In this document: positions 16,411 to 25,646 of the stretch, one piece after another
Layout: each line of letters begins with the position of its first letter
Numbering within the stretch: the first letter of the stretch is position 1
Source: Bradyrhizobium yuanmingense
Lineage (GTDB): Bacteria; Pseudomonadota; Alphaproteobacteria; Rhizobiales; Xanthobacteraceae
Assembly: GCF_900094575.1 (NCBI RefSeq)
Contig: NZ_FMAE01000012.1
Location: 1-64,000, forward strand
Direction: 5' to 3'
DNA length: 64,000 bases
Notes under the pieces: model-generated
Seen by the model: only the letters and a program-made list of their open reading frames with translations
What the model was told of the DNA's origin: nothing
Database searches by the model: none
Program-made: the position numbers and the translations under genes

Positions 16411-17754
16411 ATGTCCAAGTTCGAGTACGTGAAGCTCGCCGATGCCATTGCGGCCGATATCACTAACGGCACGTTAAGGCCCGGCGACCGGCTGCCGCCG
16501 CAGCGCAATTTTGCCTATGACCGCGGCATCGCGGTCTCGACCGCGAGCCGGGTTTATACGGAATTGCTCCGCCGCGGCCTCGTGGTCGGCGAGGTCGGGC
16601 GCGGCACGTTCATCTCCGGCGACGTCAGGCGTGAAGTCGAGACCATGCGCGAGCCGGCCGACGCGCGCATCAATCTCGAGGTCAATTACCCGCTATTGCC
16701 GCAGCAATGGGCGATGATCGCCAAGAGCCTCGCGGGGCTCGAGCGCATCGACGCGCTGGAATCCGCGCTGCGCGTTTCGACCAGCACCGGCACCAAGAGC
16801 GCCCGCGTTGCCGCCGCTGCCTATCTCGCACGCAAGGATTTTTCGCCGCAGCCCGAGCAGATCTTCTTCACCGCCAACGGCAAGCAATCGCTCGCGGCCG
16901 CGCTTGCCGCGCTGGTGCCCACCGGCGGCCGCTGCGGCGTCGAGGCGCTGACCTATCCCTACGTCAAGAGCATCGCCGCGCGGCTCGGTGTGACGCTGGT
17001 CCCGATCCCCATGGACGAGTTCGGCGCGCGGCCCGACGCCATCCAGAAGGCCCATCGCGAGGCGCATCTGTCGGCGCTGTATCTGCAGCCCATCATCCAG
17101 AACCCGCTCGGCGTCACCATGAACGCGACGCGGCGCGCCGACATCATGCGCGTCGCCGAGAAGCTCGATCTCACCATCATCGAGGACGCCGTCTACGGCT
17201 TCCTCGCCGACGACACGCCACTGGCGGCGCTCGGGCCCCACCGCTGCATCGTGCTCGACAGCCTGTCCAAGAAGGTCGCACCGGGGCTCGCGCTCGGCAT
17301 CCTCGTCGCGCCGCCGCATCTGCGCGAGAATGTAATGAGCGCGGTGCGGACCGGCGGCTGGATCGCCTCCGGCCATGCGCTCGCGGCCGGGCAGCGGCTG
17401 ATGGCCGACGGCACCGTCGCCGAGCTGACCCGGCTGAAACGCATCGATGCCGCGCGCCGACAGCAGACCGCCGCACGGCTGCTTTCCGGCTACCAGCTCG
17501 CCGCCGATCCGCGCTCGTATCATCTCTGGCTGACGCTGCCACCGCACTGGCGCTCGCAGACCTTCGTCGCCGCAGCAGCAAGGCGCGGCATCGCGCTGAC
17601 GCCGTCCTCGACCTTCGCGATCGCGCACGGTCATGCGCCGAACGCGGTGCGGCTCGCGCTCGCCCCGCCCTCGCCCGAGCAGCTCGATTCCGGCCTGCGC
17701 ACCATCGTCTCGCTGCTCGGCACCAAGGAGGACGATTTCGACTCGACCGAGTAG
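16411..17754 (+). CDS. MocR/PdxR-type regulator (GntR DNA-binding domain plus aminotransferase-like domain)
   Basis: The 447-residue protein has a GntR winged-helix domain at about 5-70 (LRPGDRLPPQRNFAYDRGIAV, then STASRVYTELLRRGLVVGEVGRGTF) fused to a fold-type I aminotransferase-like domain. The PLP Lys is kept in LDSLSKKVAPGLALG, and the PLP-contacting region LQPIIQNPLGVTM is present. In this family the aminotransferase part usually senses PLP or an amino-group ligand and the protein controls a neighbouring gene. The start abuts an ATTGC-N7-GCAAT inverted repeat and has little Shine-Dalgarno, so translation may itself be regulated. The divergent DUF1127 gene is the nearest possible target; the effector is unknown. 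Confidence 0.88.
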   Translation: MSKFEYVKLADAIAADITNGTLRPGDRLPPQRNFAYDRGIAVSTASRVYTELLRRGLVVGEVGRGTFISGDVRREVETMREPADARINLEVNYPLLPQQWAMIAKSLAGLERIDALESALRVSTSTGTKSARVAAAAYLARKDFSPQPEQIFFTANGKQSLAAALAALVPTGGRCGVEALTYPYVKSIAARLGVTLVPIPMDEFGARPDAIQKAHREAHLSALYLQPIIQNPLGVTMNATRRADIMRVAEKLDLTIIEDAVYGFLADDTPLAALGPHRCIVLDSLSKKVAPGLALGILVAPPHLRENVMSAVRTGGWIASGHALAAGQRLMADGTVAELTRLKRIDAARRQQTAARLLSGYQLAADPRSYHLWLTLPPHWRSQTFVAAAARRGIALTPSSTFAIAHGHAPNAVRLALAPPSPEQLDSGLRTIVSLLGTKEDDFDSTE

Positions 17755-17764
17755 AGCTCTCATC

Positions 17765-17816
17765 TGACGCGTTTTCTTCACGCGAACCGGACCCCACTTC
17801 GCTCGCAAACGCTTTA
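17765..17816. repeat. Stop-codon-overlapping intergenic repeat, copy 1
   Basis: This 52-base element, read on the minus strand, starts TAAAGCGTTTGCGAG and ends AAAACGCGTCA. Its first three bases are the stop codon of the membrane protein gene at 17814-18395. A very similar copy lies at 32612-32663 and a diverged one at about 40811-40865. Confidence 0.8.
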
Positions 17817-18395
17817 GGGCAGCAGGGCCTTCGGCACGCGATCGAAACTGTAGCTCTGCGGCCGGTTGCGCCGCACGAAGCCGCCGACCTGCCAGGCGAA
17901 CAGCGCGGCGAAGCCGAGGATGAACAGCACGCCCGCGAGCTCGCCGGTCAGAAGCGCGCGGATCAACAGCCCCGCCATTGCCACAGCGAGCACGGCCAGG
18001 AACGCCAGCACCGCCGCATAGGTTTTGCGGCCGAGGCCCGCGGTCAATTCGGCGCGGCTGCCGGCTTTGGCCATCCGCGCATGCAGCTCGATCAGGAAAT
18101 CGCGAAAACCGTTGTCCTGCGGCGCCATCAGCGCCGCGGTCTGCCAGCTCGTCGACAGGATCGCGATGCGGCCGCCGCCGGTGCGGCTGATATCGGCGCG
18201 GAAGCGGTGCTGCTGCATCGACACCGGGCGGAACGACAGCCGGATCGCCGAAATCTCGTCATAGCGCCACAGGCCGGAGCGGCCGGCGATGTGCCAGGAC
18301 AGCCCCTGCTCCGTCAGCTCGAAGCGATGCGCCGAGCCGATCAACGAGGCCTTGTAGGCATAGCTCGTGGTCGAACCCGCTTCCGCTCCCGGCAT
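17814..18395 (-). CDS. Hypothetical membrane protein with PH-like N-terminal part
   Basis: The 193-residue protein is not recognised as a named family. Residues 1-100 are soluble and beta-rich (RFELTEQGLSWHIAGRSGLW, then ISAIRLSF), reminiscent of bacterial PH-like domains. Residues about 128-170 hold two hydrophobic helices (AVLAFLAVLAVAMAGLLIRALL and LFILGFAALFAWQVGGFV), followed by a basic tail. It is probably an inner-membrane protein with both termini in the cytoplasm. Its stop codon is supplied by a repeat element. It is divergent from the small membrane protein at 18472. Confidence 0.65.
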   Translation of the reverse strand: MPGAEAGSTTSYAYKASLIGSAHRFELTEQGLSWHIAGRSGLWRYDEISAIRLSFRPVSMQQHRFRADISRTGGGRIAILSTSWQTAALMAPQDNGFRDFLIELHARMAKAGSRAELTAGLGRKTYAAVLAFLAVLAVAMAGLLIRALLTGELAGVLFILGFAALFAWQVGGFVRRNRPQSYSFDRVPKALLP

Positions 18396-18471
18396 GTCGT
18401 CAACGAACCCATGGGCGATCGCTTGGGCGATCGGCTTGCGCGATCGCCCCCGGCCATCCTACAAGCGAGAC

Positions 18472-18906
18472 ATGGCTGAGACGACCTTTTTTCCGCGCCG
18501 CCTGATTCTCGGCGCCGCGATGATCTCCGGTGTGTTGCTGGCGCTCGCGGTGCACATGCTGGGCGCGCGCTACGGTCTCGATCTCGGCCGCCTCTGGCGC
18601 TCCGACACGCATGAGTTCATTCCGGCGGGCGCCGCCATCGCCTGGTGGCTGATCGCCACCGTCGGCTTCTCCGGCGGCTATTTCACGGCGAGCCTGATGC
18701 AGAGCGCCGTCTCCGGACAGATCCCGCAGCGGATGCGGCAATTCCTGATCGCGGTCGGCGTGCTGCTGCTTGCGGGAGCGGGTCAGGCGGCGTCGGCGCC
18801 GAGCCCGATCCCGACCGTCTCGGGCGTGCTCGCCGGGCTTGCCGCCCTGTGTCTCGGCGCCGTGATGGCGTTCTGCGGCGCGCATTTCGCGCTGCGCCGA
18901 AGCTGA
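18472..18906 (+). CDS. Hypothetical four-helix membrane protein
   Basis: The 144-residue protein has about four transmembrane helices: LILGAAMISGVLLALAVHML, AAIAWWLIATVGFSGGYFTA, FLIAVGVLLLAGAGQA and VLAGLAALCLGAVMAFCGAHFAL. No family is recognised. The start at 18472 (MAETTFFPRR) is taken because upstream in-frame sequence overlaps the divergent gene; no strong ribosome site is visible. The gene ends four bases before the stop of the convergent MHYT-GGDEF-EAL gene. Confidence 0.65.
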   Translation: MAETTFFPRRLILGAAMISGVLLALAVHMLGARYGLDLGRLWRSDTHEFIPAGAAIAWWLIATVGFSGGYFTASLMQSAVSGQIPQRMRQFLIAVGVLLLAGAGQAASAPSPIPTVSGVLAGLAALCLGAVMAFCGAHFALRRS

Positions 18907-18910
18907 CCTC

Positions 18911-21310
18911 TCAAGCCGACGCGCGCAGCCGCGGCCGTTCCAACATGATCGCGACATCCGAGGCGGGCCGCGGCTTGCTGAACAGATAGCCTTGCGCCTG
19001 GGTGCAGCCCTCGCGCCGGAGCAGCTCGAGCTGCGCGTCGTTCTCGACGCCCTCTGCCGTGGTGACGATGCCGAGGCTGCGGCCGAGGCCGGTCACGGCG
19101 CGAATGATCGCCATGGAATCCTCGCGCGTCGCCAGCTCCGACACGAAGGAGCGGTCGATCTTGATCTTGTCGAACGGGAAGCTGCGCAGATAACTCAGCG
19201 ACGAATAGCCGGTGCCGAAATCGTCGAGCGAGATCCGCACGCCCATGGCACGCAGCTCGTGCAAGGTCGTCAGCGTCGCCTCGCTGTTCTGGAGCAGGAC
19301 GGATTCGGTGATCTCGAGCTCGAGACGGCGCGCACCGAGTCCCGATATGGCCAACGCCTCTGTCACCGCCGCGATCAGGTTCGGGCTCTTGAACTGCACC
19401 GGCGACAAATTGACGGCGACGTCGACATCGTCGGGCCAGGTGGACGCGTCGGCACAGGCGGAGCGCAGCACGAACTCACCAAGCTGAACGATGAGCCCGG
19501 TCTCCTCGGCCAGCGGGATGAAGCTGATCGGCGCGATCAGCCCGCGTTGCGGATGGTTCCAGCGCAGCAGCGCCTCGAAGGCGACGACGCGACCGCTGGC
19601 GACCTCGCGGATCGGCTGGTAATAGACCTCAAACTCGTCGCGTTGCAGCGCCGCGCGCAGATCCATTTCCAGAAGGCGCCGCGCCTGCGCACGCGCATCC
19701 ATGCCGGTCTCGAAGAAGCGGTAGGTGCCGCGGCCATCCGCCTTGGCGCGATAGAGCGCAAGATCCGCGTTCTTGAGCAGCTCGTCCGGATTGCTGCCGT
19801 CCTGCGGCGACAGCGAGATGCCGATCGAGACGCCGATCACGATCTGATGGTCGTCGATCTGGTAAGGCGCCGAGATCACCTCGACGAGGCGTCCGGCAAG
19901 CGATCGCGCGGCGATCTCCTCGGAGCGTCCGATCTGGACCACCGCGAACTCGTCGCCGCCGAGCCGCGCCACGGTGTCCTGTTCGCCGACGGTGGCCTCG
20001 AGCCTGCGGCCGACCTCCTTGAGCAGCGCATCGCCAATGGGATGGCCGAGGGAGTCGTTGATGTCCTTGAAGTGATCGAGATCGAGGCAAAGCACCGCGA
20101 GCTGGTCGCCCGACTTGGTCTGGCGCAGTCCCTGCTCGAGCTGTTCGTGGAACAGCACGCGGTTCGGCAGGCTGGTCAGCGCGTCATGTCGCGCCATGTG
20201 CGAGATCTTGGCCTGCGCCTCCAGCCATTCGGTGATGTCCTCGAAGGTCGCGACCCAGCCGCCGCCCTGCATCGGCTGGTTGACGACCCGGATGGAGCGG
20301 CCGAACCGGTTGACGACGTCGGTCGTGGTGCGGCCCTCGCGCGCGTCGGCGACGAGGCGGGCGAAGAATTCATCGGCGTCGCCCTGCCATTGGCCCTTCG
20401 CCTGCTCTTCCCTGAGCACGTCGACCAGCAAGCGGCCGGCGAGCGGCACGTCGGTTCGACGGAGCATCGCGGCATAGCGCTCGTTGAACAGGATGATCTT
20501 GCCTTCCGCGTCGAACATGCACAGCCCCTGCGACATGTTCTCCAGCGCGCTGTCGAGCACGATCTGCTGGCGGCCCAGTTCGCCCTTGGCGCGGCGGTCG
20601 AGCAGCGCGGCCACGAGCGCAATCGCGATGATCGCGACGGCGGCGCCGGCAGTCAGGAACGACAGCGAGGCCGGCGGGACCGAGAGCCCGCTGATCGCGA
20701 TCGTCGGGTCCGGCGTCAGCAGCACCGCGCCCATCGCGGTGAAATGATGGGCAACGATCGCGAGCGTCAACAGAGCAGTCGCGCTCAGCGCATGCCGAAT
20801 GCCGTCACCTCGCGCGGCGACGAACAGCGCGAGCGCTGCGAAGACGATTCCGAACAGCACCGAGGCGGCAACCGTGCTCCCGATCCAATCCAGCCGTGCC
20901 GGCATCTCCAGCGCCGCCATGCCGGTGTAATGCATCGCCGCGACACCAAGGCCGACGATGGCGCCGCCGACGACGATCCACACCGGGCGCGAGGACGCCA
21001 CGGCGATGCTCAGGCCCACGAAGGTCAAGGAGATCGCAAGCATCAGCGACAGAATTGTCACCGGGATGTTGTAGGCGCCGGCGCTCCCGGGGCCATAGGC
21101 CAGCATCGCGATGAAATGCGTCGCCCAGATGCCGCATCCGCTCACGGCCGCATCCAGGGCGATCCAGGCCAGGCGCCCGGCTCCGTGCGTCGCGCGTGCG
21201 CGCTGAAACAGGCTGATCGCCGCGGCGCTGGCGAGCAGGCACACCGCGCCCCCAAGGGCCACCAGTCGCCAGTCATGCTCGTCGGTGAGACAGTAGAGAA
21301 CTTGATACAT
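18911..21310 (-). CDS. MHYT-PAS-GGDEF-EAL c-di-GMP signalling protein
   Basis: The 799-residue protein starts with a seven-helix MHYT sensor (about 10-250) with three motif copies: THFIAM, MHYTGM and HHFTAM. MHYT domains are proposed to bind a metal and sense oxygen, CO or NO. A PAS-like domain (about 265-370), a GGDEF domain with intact RLGGDEF (about 460) and an EAL domain with FEALLRW and DDFGTGYSSLSYL follow. Both catalytic signatures look intact, so it may both make and degrade c-di-GMP; which activity dominates cannot be told. c-di-GMP usually sets the balance between motility and attachment, which fits a region with flagellar genes but is not proof of a link. Confidence 0.92.
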   Translation of the reverse strand: MYQVLYCLTDEHDWRLVALGGAVCLLASAAAISLFQRARATHGAGRLAWIALDAAVSGCGIWATHFIAMLAYGPGSAGAYNIPVTILSLMLAISLTFVGLSIAVASSRPVWIVVGGAIVGLGVAAMHYTGMAALEMPARLDWIGSTVAASVLFGIVFAALALFVAARGDGIRHALSATALLTLAIVAHHFTAMGAVLLTPDPTIAISGLSVPPASLSFLTAGAAVAIIAIALVAALLDRRAKGELGRQQIVLDSALENMSQGLCMFDAEGKIILFNERYAAMLRRTDVPLAGRLLVDVLREEQAKGQWQGDADEFFARLVADAREGRTTTDVVNRFGRSIRVVNQPMQGGGWVATFEDITEWLEAQAKISHMARHDALTSLPNRVLFHEQLEQGLRQTKSGDQLAVLCLDLDHFKDINDSLGHPIGDALLKEVGRRLEATVGEQDTVARLGGDEFAVVQIGRSEEIAARSLAGRLVEVISAPYQIDDHQIVIGVSIGISLSPQDGSNPDELLKNADLALYRAKADGRGTYRFFETGMDARAQARRLLEMDLRAALQRDEFEVYYQPIREVASGRVVAFEALLRWNHPQRGLIAPISFIPLAEETGLIVQLGEFVLRSACADASTWPDDVDVAVNLSPVQFKSPNLIAAVTEALAISGLGARRLELEITESVLLQNSEATLTTLHELRAMGVRISLDDFGTGYSSLSYLRSFPFDKIKIDRSFVSELATREDSMAIIRAVTGLGRSLGIVTTAEGVENDAQLELLRREGCTQAQGYLFSKPRPASDVAIMLERPRLRASA

Positions 21311-21480
21311 TGCCGGCCCCTATCGACCCGCACTTGAGCCGACAGTGGTGGACGATCGGTAACCGGCTACAAACCTGCTCCGGACGTGGTGAATGGAAGA
21401 TGAGCGAGTTCGCTGACATTGCTGATCCTGGCGACGGCGCACCGAAGCAGCACCACGGCAGCGGGAAGCGAACAAGCACA

Positions 21481-21508
21481 AGCGCCGCGCGGACCGTCGC
21501 GCGGCGCT
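21481..21508 (-). terminator. Hairpin after the DUF892 gene
   Basis: A perfect 11-bp GC-rich stem (21481-21491 with 21498-21508), loop GACCGT, lies 16 bases after the DUF892 stop on the minus strand. It is followed by TTGTGCTTG, so the T-run is poor. Confidence 0.55.
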
Positions 21509-21523
21509 CGTAGTTTCCTCTAC

Positions 21524-22030
21524 TCAGCTCGCCGCGCGCAGATTCACCTTGCTCTCGGCGAGTGTCGTCAGCTTCTGGTCGGTCGCCTTCTCCTCCTCGA
21601 GCGTCTTGGCGAGCACCGCCGCACAATCGTTGCGGCCGAGCTGCTTGGCCCAGGCGATCAGGCTGCCGTAGCGGACGATCTCGTAATGCTCCGCGGCCTG
21701 CGCCGCATTGATCAGGGCCGCGTCGAGCACCGCCTTGTCGGCGACTTCGCCGGCGGTCTCGTCGGCTTCCTCGATGATGCCATCGATCGCCGGGCAGTCG
21801 ACCGCCTTCACGGGGACGCCGTGCATCTTGAAGACCTCCTCGAGCCGCGCAACGTGCTGCTTGGTTTCCTCGAGGTGCGTCAAAAAGCCCTGTTTCAGCT
21901 GCGGATCAGTGGCCTTGGTCGCCATCTTCGGCAGCGCCTTGGTGAGCTGCTGCTCGGCGTAATAGATGTCCTGGAGCTGATGTACGAACAGGTCGTTCAT
22001 GGTCTTGATGTCTTTTGTGAACAGTCCCAT
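21524..22030 (-). CDS. DUF892 ferritin-like stress protein (YciE/YciF family)
   Basis: The 168-residue all-helical protein shows the family pattern: FVHQLQDIYYAEQQLTKALPKM, then THLEETKQHVARLEEVF and an AAEHYEIVRYGSLIAWAK helix, giving the Glu/His set of a ferritin-like four-helix bundle. Relatives are induced by osmotic, desiccation or oxidative stress; metal binding is likely but not shown here. The start at 22030 (MGLFTKDIKTM) is preferred over 22078. An EcfG-type promoter lies about 93 bases upstream, which fits a general stress response gene. It is a single gene with a hairpin behind it. Confidence 0.9.
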   Translation of the reverse strand: MGLFTKDIKTMNDLFVHQLQDIYYAEQQLTKALPKMATKATDPQLKQGFLTHLEETKQHVARLEEVFKMHGVPVKAVDCPAIDGIIEEADETAGEVADKAVLDAALINAAQAAEHYEIVRYGSLIAWAKQLGRNDCAAVLAKTLEEEKATDQKLTTLAESKVNLRAAS

Positions 22031-22459
22031 CGTTCCGATCCTCTCGGGTCTTGGGAACACGGAGGCGCCGGCTTGCACGAAAAAGCCGCGTATTCCGCCA
22101 TGTTCGATTGCTGATGGAGGCTAACGACCACGCGGCATCGACGTTCCAAAAACGCCGATACGGCTCTGCGTTGGAACAATGCGGACGGCGCCGGGATCTG
22201 AGATCGTATCGGCACGGTGAGCGCGCGGATGGAGCCTGGTTTCGCGACTCATATGCTTAACGCGCCGCCGATATGAACCGCGTATGACAAAGTTGCCCGC
22301 CGAACGCAGAACCTATTGTTGTCAAGGGCTGCACAAGCCGCTGATTTTGCCTTAAATGAGCTGGATCATGCCTAGCGATCGATGCCTGCCTTTGGCCGTG
22401 ATCGCACCCGACCGGCCAATGTCTGGCCCGGTCGGTCTTGCCCCCCGCCGGGAGGATGA
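22031..22459. other. 429-bp divergent region with stress promoter and hairpins
   Basis: The region contains the EcfG-type promoter for the leftward DUF892 gene (22123-22147), a GTTCCAA/TTGGAAC inverted repeat (22143-22149 with 22171-22177), and a hairpin of GACCGG-CCA with TGGCCCGGTC (about 22408-22436) shortly before the rightward membrane protein gene. GGAGG at 22451-22455 is that gene's ribosome site. No ORF is convincing. Confidence 0.6.
22123..22147 (-). promoter_or_regulatory. EcfG-type general stress promoter
   Basis: On the minus strand GGAAC is followed by 16 bases and CGTT, the GGAAC-N16/17-CGTT consensus of the alphaproteobacterial extracytoplasmic sigma factor EcfG. It sits about 93 bases before the DUF892 start. 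Confidence 0.7.
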
Positions 22460-23542
22460 ATGCACGGACTGCTGCCCGCGTTGAAACGCGGCTTCAATAG
22501 ATGGATCGGCTGGCGACGGCTCGGCGTCGCCGCGAGCATCTTCATCATCGCGTTTGCGATCACGACGCTGGTGCGGACGCTCAAGGGCATCGATACCGGG
22601 GTCATCCTGACCGCGTTGACGGAGATTCCCCGCGGCAACATCGGGCTGGCGGCGATCTGCGTCTTCTTCGCGTTCTGTACGCTGACCTTCTACGACTATT
22701 TTGCGCTGCGAACGATCGGCAAGAAGCACGTGCCCTATCGCATCGCGGCGCTGTCCAGCTTCACGTCCTATTCGATCGGGCACAACATCGGCGCCACGGT
22801 CTTCACCGGCGGCGCGATCCGTTTCCGGATCTATTCGGACTACGGCCTGAACGCGATCGACGTCGCGAAGATCTGCTTCCTGTCCGGCCTGACCTTCTGG
22901 CTCGGTAACATCTTCGTGCTCTCGATCGGCATGGCCATCCATCCGGACGCGGCCTCCTCGATGGATCAGCTGCCCTCCTCGCTCAACCGGTTGATCGCCC
23001 TAGGCGGTCTCGCATCGATCGGCGCGTATCTGGTCTGGCTCTGCATGGGCGAGAAGCGCCGTGAGCTCGGCCAGAAGGGCTGGAAGGTGGTGCTGCCATC
23101 GGCGCCGCTGACCTTGGTGCAGATCCTGATCGGCGTCGTCGATCTCGGCTTCTGCGCCACGGCAATGTACCTCTTGATGCCGGCCAACCCGCCGATCGAC
23201 TTCATGTCGCTCGCGGTCGTGTTCATCCTGGCGACCCTGATCGGCTTTGCCAGCCACGCGCCGGGCTCGATCGGCGTGTTCGATGCCGCCATGCTCGTGG
23301 CGCTGCCCCAGTTCGGCCGCGAGGAGCTTCTGGCCACGCTGCTGGTGTTCCGTATTCTCTATTTCGTGATCCCGTTCGGCCTTGCCATCTCCATCATGGG
23401 CACGCGCGAGCTTTGGACGAATGTGGTCGCGCCGTGGCAGGAGCGGCGGCGGCTGGCGGAAGCCTGCGCGCAGGCCAACCTGCCCAAGGAGGTGACGCCG
23501 ATGGAGCGCGAACGGCTGCTGCGGCAGGCCGGCAAGCGCTGA
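22460..23542 (+). CDS. LPG-synthase-TM/UPF0104 family membrane protein
   Basis: The 360-residue protein has about eight transmembrane helices and belongs by pattern to the YbhN/lysylphosphatidylglycerol-synthase transmembrane family: TFYDYFALRTIGKKHVPY, SSFTSYSIGHNIG, TGGAIRFRIYSDYGL and FASHAPGSIGVFDAAML are typical. It lacks the C-terminal LPG synthase domain, so by itself it is a membrane core, perhaps a lipid flippase (family inference). GGAGG lies five bases before the start. An SGNH hydrolase gene follows 134 bases later on the same strand. Confidence 0.83.
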   Translation: MHGLLPALKRGFNRWIGWRRLGVAASIFIIAFAITTLVRTLKGIDTGVILTALTEIPRGNIGLAAICVFFAFCTLTFYDYFALRTIGKKHVPYRIAALSSFTSYSIGHNIGATVFTGGAIRFRIYSDYGLNAIDVAKICFLSGLTFWLGNIFVLSIGMAIHPDAASSMDQLPSSLNRLIALGGLASIGAYLVWLCMGEKRRELGQKGWKVVLPSAPLTLVQILIGVVDLGFCATAMYLLMPANPPIDFMSLAVVFILATLIGFASHAPGSIGVFDAAMLVALPQFGREELLATLLVFRILYFVIPFGLAISIMGTRELWTNVVAPWQERRRLAEACAQANLPKEVTPMERERLLRQAGKR

Positions 23543-23676
23543 GCCGCCCAAGGCGCCGCCGGCAATCAAGCCGCCGCCGGCAATCAAGGCCCCTCGGAAT
23601 CATCAGGCAAAGGTTGCGGGCAGGCGCACAATCCTCTCTTATTTCCGCCTCAACTTTGCCGTTGAAGACGCGGGCC

Positions 23677-25623
23677 ATGATTTCCGTATTCCTTCGCACC
23701 CTCTCGGCCGGCGCCGTGCTGCTTGCCGGCATCCTTGCTTTGCCCGAGCGCGCCGCCGCGCAGGACGCCGGCACCATGCAGATCAGCTGGGAGGTGCGTA
23801 ACCGCTTCCGGCTCTTCCGCGAGGAGCGCGACTTCCTGCTCCATGTCGAGAACGCGCGTAACCGCAGCATTCTAGCCGCCGAACAGTCCCTCGAGCTCCA
23901 GAGCGAGGGCCGCGGCTGGGCCCGCAACATGGTCAACCGGCTCTGCATCGACCTGCAGGGCCGGGTCAACCAGCCCTGCACCCGCGACAACGTCAAAGAG
24001 AACTACATCACGCCGATCGACCATCCCGTGACGGTGCGCCTGACCGGCGCGGTGCCGGTCGGCGCCACCTGCGCCTGGTCGTTCGATGACGGCGATGGCC
24101 CGCAGAGCTCGACCTTCGACTGCGCCGAGCCGATCAATTTGCGTGTCCGCTACGGCAAGCCGACGGTTACGACCGTCGATGTCTCGGCCGGCTCCGATCC
24201 GACCCAGCGGATCCAGACCGAGATCCAGGTCCGCGACATCTTCATCGCAGGTCTCGGTGACAGCATCGCCTCCGGCGAAGGCAATCCGGACCGGCCGCTG
24301 GCGCTGTCGGACGAAGGCTTCTGCTTCCGCTCCTATCTCGGCACCGCCGGCGCGCAGTACTACCGGCCGAGCCGCCACGGCTTCAAGGGCGGCCGCGCCT
24401 GCGAGGCGCCGGATACGCTCGCCAACTGGCAGCGCTACAGCGCGCTCTGGTTCAATGCGCCGTGCCATCGATCGCTCTACAGCTATCAGGCGCGCACCGC
24501 GCTGGCGCTCGCGGTGCGCTACACCCACATCGCCGTGACCTTCCTGCCGCTCGCCTGCACCGGCGCGAGCATCGGCGACGGGCTGCTCGGCTCGCAGCGC
24601 GCCCGCGAATGCCCGCCCGGCAAGACCGGCGTCTGCAACACCAGCGTGAATGCGCAGGTCGCCGAGCTGCGGGAAGCCGTCACCGCGGCGAAGAAGCGCC
24701 AGCCCGATCGCACGCTCGATCTCGTGCTGCTCTCGGTCGGTGCCAACGACGTCTATTTCTCCGGCCTCGTCGCCGACGTCATCGTCGAAACCGCGACCGA
24801 GCGCGCGCTGTTCCGCCGCTCCGGCGTGTTGGCGAGCGTCGACGATTCCCGCGATGCGCTCCAGCGCGAGCTGCCGCAGAATTTCGTCAAGCTGCGCGAG
24901 GCGCTGAAGCCGCTGGTCGGCGGCGACCTCTCGCACGTGGTCTATGTCTCCTATGCCAACCCTGCGCTCGCCGACGGCGGCGCGCCCTGCCGCGGCGGCC
25001 GGGCCGGCTTCGACATCCACCCGTCCTTCAATGCCGATCCGCAGCGCCTTTCCCGCGTCTCCGCCTTCGTCGACAGCGAATTCCTGCCGCAGCTGAAGGG
25101 GCTCGCCACCTGCACCCGCGGTGCGCTGTGCCGCGATCCCGAAGCCGACCGCATGACCTTCGTCGATGCGCACCAGGCCGCGTTCGCCGAGCACGGCTTC
25201 TGCGCCCGTTCCGGCAACGATCCCGAATTCGACCGCAGCTGCTTTGCCGCGAACGGCCAGAGCTTCGATCCCGACATCGTCAGCGCGGCGAGCCAGCCGA
25301 TGCTGTGCGGCCGCGGCGCCTCGGAGTACCGCGCCTACCTGCCCCGCGCGCGCTGGGTCCGCGACGCCAATGACAGCTATTTCGCCGCGATGACCTATCC
25401 GCAGGGCCTGCCGGCGGCGAGCCAGCCGACCGACATCCACGATGCGACCTGGGGCGTGCTCTCCGCCGTCTATGGCGGCGCGGTGCATCCGAGCGCCGAG
25501 GGCCATGCCGCGATGGCCGATGCGGCGCTGCCGGCGGCGAGCGCCGTGCTCGGCCTCGACGCCGTGCCGCCGAACGTGACGCGCGGACTGCTGCCGCAGT
25601 TGCTGCCCAGCGCGCAGCAATAG
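23677..25623 (+). CDS. Exported SGNH/GDSL hydrolase
   Basis: The 648-residue protein begins with a signal peptide (MISVFLRTLSAGAVLLAGIL, cleaved near AAAQD). An N-terminal domain (about 30-185) of beta type with a PKD-like DDGDGPQSS stretch precedes the hydrolase domain. SGNH blocks are clear: GLGDSIASGEGN (Ser about 194), VGANDVYFSG and VHPSAEGH with the catalytic Asp/His. Two long insertions rich in Cys suggest disulfides. It is probably a periplasmic or secreted esterase acting on lipids or acylated glycans; the substrate is unknown. The frame is open upstream to 23413, but only the start at 23677 gives a signal peptide. Confidence 0.85.
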   Translation: MISVFLRTLSAGAVLLAGILALPERAAAQDAGTMQISWEVRNRFRLFREERDFLLHVENARNRSILAAEQSLELQSEGRGWARNMVNRLCIDLQGRVNQPCTRDNVKENYITPIDHPVTVRLTGAVPVGATCAWSFDDGDGPQSSTFDCAEPINLRVRYGKPTVTTVDVSAGSDPTQRIQTEIQVRDIFIAGLGDSIASGEGNPDRPLALSDEGFCFRSYLGTAGAQYYRPSRHGFKGGRACEAPDTLANWQRYSALWFNAPCHRSLYSYQARTALALAVRYTHIAVTFLPLACTGASIGDGLLGSQRARECPPGKTGVCNTSVNAQVAELREAVTAAKKRQPDRTLDLVLLSVGANDVYFSGLVADVIVETATERALFRRSGVLASVDDSRDALQRELPQNFVKLREALKPLVGGDLSHVVYVSYANPALADGGAPCRGGRAGFDIHPSFNADPQRLSRVSAFVDSEFLPQLKGLATCTRGALCRDPEADRMTFVDAHQAAFAEHGFCARSGNDPEFDRSCFAANGQSFDPDIVSAASQPMLCGRGASEYRAYLPRARWVRDANDSYFAAMTYPQGLPAASQPTDIHDATWGVLSAVYGGAVHPSAEGHAAMADAALPAASAVLGLDAVPPNVTRGLLPQLLPSAQQ

Positions 25624-25646
25624 CGCGCGCTGTCTCCACACACTCA

